From an uncultured Atopobium sp. (GTDB lineage: Bacteria; Actinomycetota; Coriobacteriia; Coriobacteriales; Atopobiaceae): a DNA stretch of 64,000 nucleotides. Below are positions 58,601 through 64,000 of the stretch, piece by piece; the first letter of the stretch is position 1; each line of letters opens with the position of its first letter. A model generated the notes under the pieces. That model ran no database searches. It was not told the DNA's origin and saw only the letters and a program-made list of their open reading frames with translations. The stretch lies in contig CALKTD010000023.1 of the NCBI GenBank assembly GCA_937997345.1, positions 1 to 64,000 on the forward strand. Reading direction: 5' to 3'. A program made the translations under genes and the position numbers.

Positions 58601-58988
58601 AGCTATTCTTATTTTGGCTGCAGCTCTGTTGGCATTTATTGTCTTGTATAACCTCACAAATATCAATATTGAGGAGCGTATTCGAGAGATTGCTAGCCTT
58701 AAAGTGCTTGGTTTTACGCGACACGAAGTTGATGCATACGTGTTTAGAGAGATTGCTTTACTGGCCGTCTTCGGAGCACTCTTTGGGCTTGTCCTAGGAA
58801 CTTACCTTGAGGGATTTGTGGTTCAAACAGCCGAGATTGATCTTGTTATGTTTGGCCGCTCTATTCATATGCCAAGTTATTGGTTTGCTTTTGGACTTAC
58901 GCTTGTTTTCTCGCTGTTGGTATATGTTGCCATGCGATCTAAGCTTAAAAATATTGATATGGTTGAGAGCTTGAAGAGCGTCGAGTAG
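55656..58988 (+). CDS. FtsX-type ABC permease with long coiled-coil ectodomain
   Basis: A 1110-residue permease. One N-terminal helix (about 15-36) is followed by an extracellular domain. Residues about 245-545 are an Ala/Gln/Glu-rich coiled coil with repeats such as AQIAQGTAELSAG. Then comes a three-helix FtsX unit (from about 567), a second N-terminal helix (about 740), a MacB-like extracellular domain and a final FtsX unit to the end. Two FtsX units imply a permease that works as one chain. Start: ATG 55656 or GTG 55647; neither has a good ribosome site, so coupling to the ATPase is likely. Possible roles are wall hydrolase control or lipid or peptide export. Confidence 0.9.
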   Translation: MPHALFTEIIRTIKGSLARFLAIAGIVALGCGFFAGLKMASPDMQEAAHTFYANQHLYDLRVISTLGLSEKDVHALASVEGVEAVMPSRTVDVMATLTSSQSSARVSSFRLGELNQPVVVEGRLPQGPYECVMSADSKKRADISLGHQIELPDTSNGVHLKGGSYTVVGFVNAPTYPYVSNFGTTSLGNGIVQQFVYVAENAFANDDPYTEVYLTVQGATSYKSGSSMYQSAVDRVAERIKQMNPSLASLRLQELKDDAQAQVDEARQKLEQSRREATDKLGDAQKKLDEAEAQISAQQQRLIDGQKQYDAGRQQLTTLRSSAEQKFAQAEAQINASEAQIAQGTAELSAGEAQYQAGLTAFNAGQATFMQQKSAFEAGRDAYLAGLAAQGITASTLEEAQQQLSALGLPTTQVDALLATQAKIAAAEAELATQQQALTAARGELDQRTTQLREAESQVAQARQNLIEARSATADQLSAAQEKLDASLSQLTAGQALLRNAEAQTYEGRQSLEDQRAEVEKQLADGQTKIDEAQKKIDELKEPDVYVLDRTKEIGVAAYQADSERINNIANVFPLMFFLVAALVSLTSMTRMVSEERTLIGIHKALGYSTLQIAAKYLLYALLASLLGAVIGIALLSQVLPGVIISAYGSIYTIPNEGAPYPIQLDSALLAGLFGIGVTLLSTMAAVLSSLKEEPSSLMLPKAPKAGSKILLERINPLWSRLSFSWKVTIRNLVRYKRRLIMTLVGIAGCTALLLVAFGLRDSISDIIDSQWPTLFHYDYIVGMTSDVSNAEADQIATELNQVGATNIHRITSENVLLESPAQNASSLTRTTIMTSNSPQDLTGVVTLRDRLSGQTIELEKDSVVITEKLAKRLGVGVGDTIQVFAQDRIGNASGEPSTLIVTGVTENYVGSYLYVGPSAWHSLGIQDQATDGWYATLPKDQATRDTFGEKLINQAGVATIDDINEAICMYKKSLEVVNHVVAILILAAALLAFIVLYNLTNINIEERIREIASLKVLGFTRHEVDAYVFREIALLAVFGALFGLVLGTYLEGFVVQTAEIDLVMFGRSIHMPSYWFAFGLTLVFSLLVYVAMRSKLKNIDMVESLKSVE
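55698..55710 (+). repeat. GGGTTTCTCGCCA-family motif (one mismatch)
   Basis: GGGTCTCTCGCCA in the first codons of the FtsX permease gene. Confidence 0.55.
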
Positions 58989-59071
58989 ACATCTTTTGCA
59001 CGCCCAAGAGAGGCATATTTTAGATAAGATAGAAGATAGTTGAGATTGCTTATTATTTATAAGGAGTTGGT

Positions 59072-62000
59072 ATGCCTAAGGTTTCTTTTGTAATTCCTGC
59101 ATACAACATCGAATCATACATTGGGCGTTGTATTCAAAGTGTAAAGAATCAGACGTTTGGTGATTTTGAAGCAATTATTGTTGACGACGCTTCAACAGAT
59201 TCTACTCCAGAGAAAATCGTAGAAGTAGTAGGGGATGACAAAAGGTTCAAGGTTGTAACTCATCCAACCAACCAGGGGCATCATCTTACACGTAAAACTG
59301 CTGCAGCTCACACAAAAGGCGAGTGGGTCTTTTGTCTAGACGGTGATGATGAGGTTACTGCTGATTTTCTTGAGCAGGTAGTTGCTCGCATTGATCAGAA
59401 CCCTGTTGATATTCTCCACCTGGGTATTACCGTTATTCCAGAAAATGGCGTAAGTGAAGCTGAGGCAGAAGGTTTTGGTAACTTCATCAATCAGCAGTCT
59501 CACTTTACACAAGGTGAGGAAGTCCTTCGTGCCATCTACGATGAAGGCTATGGTCAGAAGATTGATTGGCGTATTACACAGCGCCTATATCGTGGAGAGC
59601 TATTCCGTTCTACTTTTGCAGAGATGACTTCAGAGCGTCTGGTAAGAGCGGAAGATGCCTATGAGGTATTTGTTCTTTCCGATAAGGCTCAGTCTGCTGA
59701 TGGATTTGAGTCTTGTAGAGGCCTTCTCTATCACTTTGGTATTGGTGTAACAGGAGCTTCTCGCATTTCTTTAGATAAGTTTGGTGAGTTCTGCTATCAG
59801 TTCTTAGACAATATTGAACATACAGAGCTCTATATTGGCAAAACAGACAATGTTGCTTACCTGAGGTCTTTTGAGGGCATGAAGCACAAGCTGATGGAGC
59901 TTTTGATTGGAGACTGGAAGTCTCGTCTTGCTCCTGAAGATCAAGAAGCAGCCCTTGAGCCGTTTGCCATTCTCTTTGGACCATCGGTAGCTGCTCGAGA
60001 GCTTTATCGCTTTGTAAGAGATGAAGCATACGAGGCCATTGCTACTGGTACTGAACTTCCAGAAGACAGCAATGCATATCGCTACAGGACATATGCAAAG
60101 AAATACGCCGCTCTCATGCATCAGGATGAGGGACTGTCATTTGATAGGGCAGTTCGCATGAAACAAATTGCCGATGAGTACATGGAGTATCTAGAGAGAA
60201 AGCACATGGTAAAGATGTTTGAGCAGCAGCCTATTCGCATTCTTATTACTTCTCATAAAGATGTTGATGTTCCCGCAAGTAATTACCTTCAGCCTATCCA
60301 GGTAGGACCAGGACAGAAGACCAATCGCTTTACGTATATGCTTCATGATGATGAGGGCGATACCATTACCGAGAAAAACCCCATGTACTGTGAGATGACT
60401 ACACAGTATTGGGCGTGGAAGAATATCACCAATGCGCGCTATGTTGGCTTTGGCCATTATCGTCGCTACTTCAACTTTACCGATACGGTTTATCCAGAAA
60501 ATCCATTTGGTGAGGTTATGGATGACTTCATTGATGAGGATGCTATCAAGAAATATGGTCTTGATGATCAGACCATCGCTCAATGCATTGAGGGCTATGA
60601 CCTCATTACAACTGGGGTAAAGGATATTCGTAAATTCCCTGGAAGCGCTAACACACCTCTTGAGCAGTACCATTCCGCTCCGCTACTCCATCCAAAGGAT
60701 ATGGATACTATGGCAGCGCTTATTGTTGAGCGTTATCCAGAGTATGCAGAGGACGTAAACGCTTTTCTCAACGGTCATCAGCAGTGCTTCTGCAATATGT
60801 ATATCATGCGTAAAGAGCTTTTTGATCGCTATGCAGCATGGGTGTTCCCACTTGTTGACGAGTGGACTGCTCGTACTGATATGTCCACCTATAGCAAAGA
60901 GGCCTTAAGAACCCCAGGTCATCTGACTGAGCGCCTCTTTAATATCTGGCGTATGCATATGCTGCGTACAGAGGGCAAAAACTGGAAGGTAAAAGAGCTT
61001 CAATGCATTCACTTTACCAATCCAGAGCCTCGTCAGAAGTTCATTCCTCTCTTTGAAGAGAAACCTGAGATTGCAAGCCAGAACGTTGTTCCTGTTGTTT
61101 TTGCGGCAGACAACAACTATGTTCCAATTCTTACCTGCGCTATGGGTTCAATGCTTGAAAACGCCGATCCTAACCGTTTCTACGATGTGGTCGTTTTTAA
61201 CACTAACATTGGTGGATCAAAGCAGGAGCTGGTTAAGAAGTACTTCTCGCGTTATAAGAATGCTCGTATTACGTTCTATAACGTGTGGCGCGTGGTCAAA
61301 GACTACAAGCTAGATACTAATAATGCTCACATTAGTGTTGAGACATACTTCCGTTTCTTGGCTCAAGATATTCTTTCCGCTTACGATAAAGTTGTCTATC
61401 TTGACTCTGACCTTGTGGTTAACGGTAATATTGCAGAACTTTATGATGTAAGAATGGGCAACAATCTTATTGCCGCAACGCTTGATATTGACTATCTGGC
61501 AAACCTTAACATTCGCGGCGGAGACCGCATGAAGTACAGCCTTGACGTGCTTAATCTCAAGAACCCCTATGCTTACTTCCAGGCAGGAGTTATGGTTTTC
61601 AATACCGCTGAACTTCGCCGTTATCACACTGTTCCAGAGTGGCTGCGTATTGCATCCAATCCAATCTTTATCTACAACGATCAAGATATTCTGAACAGCG
61701 AGTGTCAGGGTCGAGTGGTCTACCTTCAAGCTGATTGGAACGTTACGCACAACATTTTTGGTCGTGCCGAGAAACTCTATCCAATGGCACCAAACAGCGT
61801 TTTTGATGATTATCAAGCAGCACGCCGTGCACCAAAGATTGTTCACTTTGCTGGTGCTATTAAGCCTTGGCAGAACGCCAGCTGCGACATGGCTTCCTAT
61901 TTTTGGAAGTACGCGCACAATACTCCGTTTTACGAGGTCATTATTCAGGACATGGTACCAGGCGCCAGAAATGACGCAGATGTCACAGAGTTCCATGAGC

Positions 62001-62116
62001 GCGCACTTTCTGATGCAAGTCCTCTGCGCAAGATTATTGACCCTATTGCACCATATGGTAGCGCAAGGCGAGAAGCCCTTAAGGCCCTTGGTAGAACCTT
62101 AAGAGGACGTAAATAA
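59072..62116 (+). CDS. Three-domain glycosyltransferase: GT2, DUF4422, GT8
   Basis: A 1014-residue protein. Residues 1-250 are a GT2 domain (VSFVIPAYNIESYIGRCI, metal motif DGDD at 90-93). Residues about 385-650 match the DUF4422 family (IRILITSHKDV at about 387, YVGFGHYRRYF at about 457, followed by a segment with an Asp/His-rich look). Residues about 673-960 are a GT8 domain (VVPVVFAADNNYVP, DxD motif YLDSDLVV at about 775, then NDQDILN and HFAGAIKPW). Three sugar-transfer modules in one chain suggest stepwise synthesis of a surface glycan. AAGGAG precedes the ATG; a terminator follows. Confidence 0.9.
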   Translation: MPKVSFVIPAYNIESYIGRCIQSVKNQTFGDFEAIIVDDASTDSTPEKIVEVVGDDKRFKVVTHPTNQGHHLTRKTAAAHTKGEWVFCLDGDDEVTADFLEQVVARIDQNPVDILHLGITVIPENGVSEAEAEGFGNFINQQSHFTQGEEVLRAIYDEGYGQKIDWRITQRLYRGELFRSTFAEMTSERLVRAEDAYEVFVLSDKAQSADGFESCRGLLYHFGIGVTGASRISLDKFGEFCYQFLDNIEHTELYIGKTDNVAYLRSFEGMKHKLMELLIGDWKSRLAPEDQEAALEPFAILFGPSVAARELYRFVRDEAYEAIATGTELPEDSNAYRYRTYAKKYAALMHQDEGLSFDRAVRMKQIADEYMEYLERKHMVKMFEQQPIRILITSHKDVDVPASNYLQPIQVGPGQKTNRFTYMLHDDEGDTITEKNPMYCEMTTQYWAWKNITNARYVGFGHYRRYFNFTDTVYPENPFGEVMDDFIDEDAIKKYGLDDQTIAQCIEGYDLITTGVKDIRKFPGSANTPLEQYHSAPLLHPKDMDTMAALIVERYPEYAEDVNAFLNGHQQCFCNMYIMRKELFDRYAAWVFPLVDEWTARTDMSTYSKEALRTPGHLTERLFNIWRMHMLRTEGKNWKVKELQCIHFTNPEPRQKFIPLFEEKPEIASQNVVPVVFAADNNYVPILTCAMGSMLENADPNRFYDVVVFNTNIGGSKQELVKKYFSRYKNARITFYNVWRVVKDYKLDTNNAHISVETYFRFLAQDILSAYDKVVYLDSDLVVNGNIAELYDVRMGNNLIAATLDIDYLANLNIRGGDRMKYSLDVLNLKNPYAYFQAGVMVFNTAELRRYHTVPEWLRIASNPIFIYNDQDILNSECQGRVVYLQADWNVTHNIFGRAEKLYPMAPNSVFDDYQAARRAPKIVHFAGAIKPWQNASCDMASYFWKYAHNTPFYEVIIQDMVPGARNDADVTEFHERALSDASPLRKIIDPIAPYGSARREALKALGRTLRGRK

Positions 62117-62123
62117 ATACCTG

Positions 62124-62155
62124 GTAGGTGCAAGATTTCTTGCACCTACGTTTTT
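62124..62155 (+). terminator. Terminator after the three-domain glycosyltransferase
   Basis: GTAGGTGCAAG (62124-62134) pairs with CTTGCACCTAC (62139-62149), then GTTTTT. Confidence 0.9.
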
Positions 62156-62170
62156 ATGTTTGGAGTAGTA

Positions 62171-64000
62171 ATGGCAGCACCTTCGCCAAAAGATGTTACC
62201 CGCGCAGCGGAGCTTAATAGAATCTTGAACCATGCGGCATATGCCTACTATGCCCTTGATAACCCAGAGCTTACCGACGCTGAGTTTGATCGTCTGCTTA
62301 TTGAGCTTCAGCAGCTTGAGGCAGCATATCCAGAGCTTGTAACTGAGGATAGCTATACGCAGCGTGTAGGCGGCTATGTTTCTGAACAGTTTGAGCCTGT
62401 TCAGCATGCCGCTCGTATGTATTCTATGGATGATGCCATGAACCTGGAAGAGTTGGATGCATGGCTTTCCAGAACTGATGAGGCTTTGGGTGCATCCACA
62501 ACTAATCCTGTGGCATATACCTGCGAGCTTAAGATTGACGGTCTGGGTGTTGCACTCACATATCGTGATGGTCAGTTTGTACGCGCTGCTACACGAGGCG
62601 ACGGTAGCACGGGAGAAAACGTTACGGCAAACGTTTTGACTATCTCTGACGTTCCACGAGAGCTTGCACTTGCAGGTCTTGAGCAGGTTGAGAATAGAGG
62701 CCTTAACCAGAGCATTGAGGTGCGCGGTGAGGTTTATATGCCAAAACACTCCTTTATTCGTTTGAATGAGGATGCAGATGCTGCTGGTAAACAGCCTTTT
62801 GCTAACCCACGAAATGCAGCTGCTGGTTCTTTGCGGCAGAAGGATCCAAAGATTACTACTCATCGAGACCTTGAGACCTTTATCTATGCGGTAGCCGATG
62901 AAGGCCCTCTTGATGTTCATAGTCAGTGGGAGTTCTTAAGCTGGCTTCGTAGCTGTGGTTTTAATGTTAATCCTCATGCCCGCCGCTGTCTGAGTGCTCA
63001 AGAAGTACACGATTTCTGTGCGCAAGCTCTAGAGCAGCGAGCAGATCTTAACTACGACATTGATGGCGTAGTAGTAAAGGTTGACTCATTTGCCAGCCAG
63101 GAGGCTCTTGGATTTACTTCTCGCGCTCCGCGTTGGGCTATTGCATTTAAGTTCCCGCCGGAGGAAAAGCGGACCGTTTTGCGAGAAATTCGTATTCAGG
63201 TTGGTCGTACGGGCGTGCTCACACCTGTTGCTGAGTTTGATCCCGTTACTGTTGCTGGCTCTACCATTGCGCGTGCAACCCTTCACAACCTTGACGAGAT
63301 TCGTCGTAAAAACGTGCGCGAGGGCGATACCATCATTGTCCACAAGGCAGGAGATGTTATTCCAGAGGTTGTAAGACCAGTTTTGAGTCTTCGTCCTGCA
63401 GATGCTGTTGAGTTCCAGATGCCAACTGTCTGCCCAAGCTGTGGAAGTCCCGTTATTCAGGAAGAGGGAGAGGTGGCCTTCCGCTGTGTCTCAATTGATT
63501 GCCCTGCTCAGTCGGTGGAGCGCCTGATTCACTGGGGCAGCCGAAAGGCAATGGATATTGACGGCCTTGGTGATGAGCTTATTAACCGTATGGTTGAAGA
63601 GGGTGTTCTCTCTGACGTTGCCGACTTCTACGATAAACTTACTGAAGAAACGCTGGCCAGCATGCCTACGGGCCGTGTGTACGACACAGATACCGCAGAT
63701 CATCTTTCTGGCGACAGCATTCCTGTGGGTCACACTATTGCCAAGAAGGTTATGGCGCAGGTTGAGGAATCAAAGACGCGAGGCCTTGGGCGTGTGCTCT
63801 TTGGTATTGGCATGAGGCATGTTGGCGCTAACGTTGCAGAGCTTCTTGCCCAGGAGTTTGGCTCCATTCAGGCGCTTGCTACAGCTCCTGTCGAGAAAAT
63901 CGCTGAAATCCCAGGTATTGGCCCCAAGATTGCAGAGTCTGTACACGAGTTCTTCTCGATACCAGAAAATGTTGCCGTTATTGAGCGTCTCCGTCAGGCA
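62171..64000 (+). CDS. ligA: NAD-dependent DNA ligase (3' truncated)
   Basis: The first 610 codons of LigA, which seals nicks in replication and repair; the window ends inside it. ATG 62171 follows TGGAG; an in-frame ATG at 62156 touches the terminator. The Ia domain (LNHAAYAYYALDNPELTDAEFDRL) is followed by the adenylation lysine in CELKIDGLG, the OB region, the zinc finger CPSCGSPV...CVSIDCPAQ, and HhH motifs (IPGIGPKIAESV). The BRCT domain lies beyond the window. Confidence 0.97.
   Translation, partial: MAAPSPKDVTRAAELNRILNHAAYAYYALDNPELTDAEFDRLLIELQQLEAAYPELVTEDSYTQRVGGYVSEQFEPVQHAARMYSMDDAMNLEELDAWLSRTDEALGASTTNPVAYTCELKIDGLGVALTYRDGQFVRAATRGDGSTGENVTANVLTISDVPRELALAGLEQVENRGLNQSIEVRGEVYMPKHSFIRLNEDADAAGKQPFANPRNAAAGSLRQKDPKITTHRDLETFIYAVADEGPLDVHSQWEFLSWLRSCGFNVNPHARRCLSAQEVHDFCAQALEQRADLNYDIDGVVVKVDSFASQEALGFTSRAPRWAIAFKFPPEEKRTVLREIRIQVGRTGVLTPVAEFDPVTVAGSTIARATLHNLDEIRRKNVREGDTIIVHKAGDVIPEVVRPVLSLRPADAVEFQMPTVCPSCGSPVIQEEGEVAFRCVSIDCPAQSVERLIHWGSRKAMDIDGLGDELINRMVEEGVLSDVADFYDKLTEETLASMPTGRVYDTDTADHLSGDSIPVGHTIAKKVMAQVEESKTRGLGRVLFGIGMRHVGANVAELLAQEFGSIQALATAPVEKIAEIPGIGPKIAESVHEFFSIPENVAVIERLRQA

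Noticed and set aside
1..64000. CRISPR arrays, prophage, complete insertion sequences, rRNA genes.
   Set aside because: I saw no regularly spaced repeats, integrase, transposase, phage structural gene or rRNA sequence.

Overview
The window looks like chromosomal DNA of an actinobacterium of class Coriobacteriia, most likely an Atopobium/Lancefieldella/Olsenella-type anaerobe. This rests on mid-range GC, a single-copy tuf-rpmG-trnW-secE-nusG-rplKAJL-rpoBC block followed by str, S10, spc and alpha operon genes, actinobacterial-size RpoB and RpoC, an oxygen-sensitive NrdDG ribonucleotide reductase, and frequent GTG/TTG starts. The genus is my judgement from gene content, not a database match.

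Layout. Bases 1-13.9 kb: tuf (5' truncated), rpmG, tRNA-Trp, secE, nusG, rplK, rplA, rplJ, rplL, rpoB, rpoC, cut into transcription units by strong hairpin terminators. An L10-type leader with attenuator precedes rplJ, and an unusual 0.65-kb repeat-rich interval precedes rpoB. 13.9-16.2 kb: an accessory patch with a metal-sensing ArsR regulator, a GNAT acetyltransferase with a C-terminal NTF2-like region, and an AT-rich CPBP membrane protease. 16.3-36.8 kb: rpsL-rpsG-fusA-rpsJ, then a low-molecular-weight protein phosphatase that separates rpsJ from the rest of the S10 operon, then rplC to rplX, rplE to secY, adk, map, infA, rpmJ, rpsM, rpsK, rpsD, rpoA, rplQ. 36.8-40.3 kb: a fused two-domain ECF ATPase, EcfT and truA. 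40.5-44.8 kb: an LCP-like membrane protein and three family-2 glycosyltransferases, suggesting cell-wall glycan assembly. 45-48 kb: NrdR-controlled nrdD-nrdG. 48-54.2 kb: EamA exporter (minus strand), DegV, iron alcohol dehydrogenase, stand-alone PTS IIA, DJ-1-like protein, UvrX-type Y-family polymerase and its YolD-like partner. 54.2-64 kb: a small membrane protein, an ABC-FtsX transporter with a coiled-coil ectodomain, a three-domain glycosyltransferase (GT2-DUF4422-GT8), and the start of ligA.

How it fits together. Most of the window is the transcription and translation core, with growth-linked membrane and wall functions behind it. Two observations stand out. First, RpoC carries about 220 extra C-terminal residues holding a helix-hairpin-helix unit that aligns without gaps to the DNA-binding C-terminal domain of RpoA, including the Arg, Asn, Gly and Lys positions that contact UP-element DNA. 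Second, a 13-base motif, GGGTTTCTCGCCA, occurs five times exactly and three more times with one mismatch, in intergenic and coding DNA and in several reading frames, far above chance.
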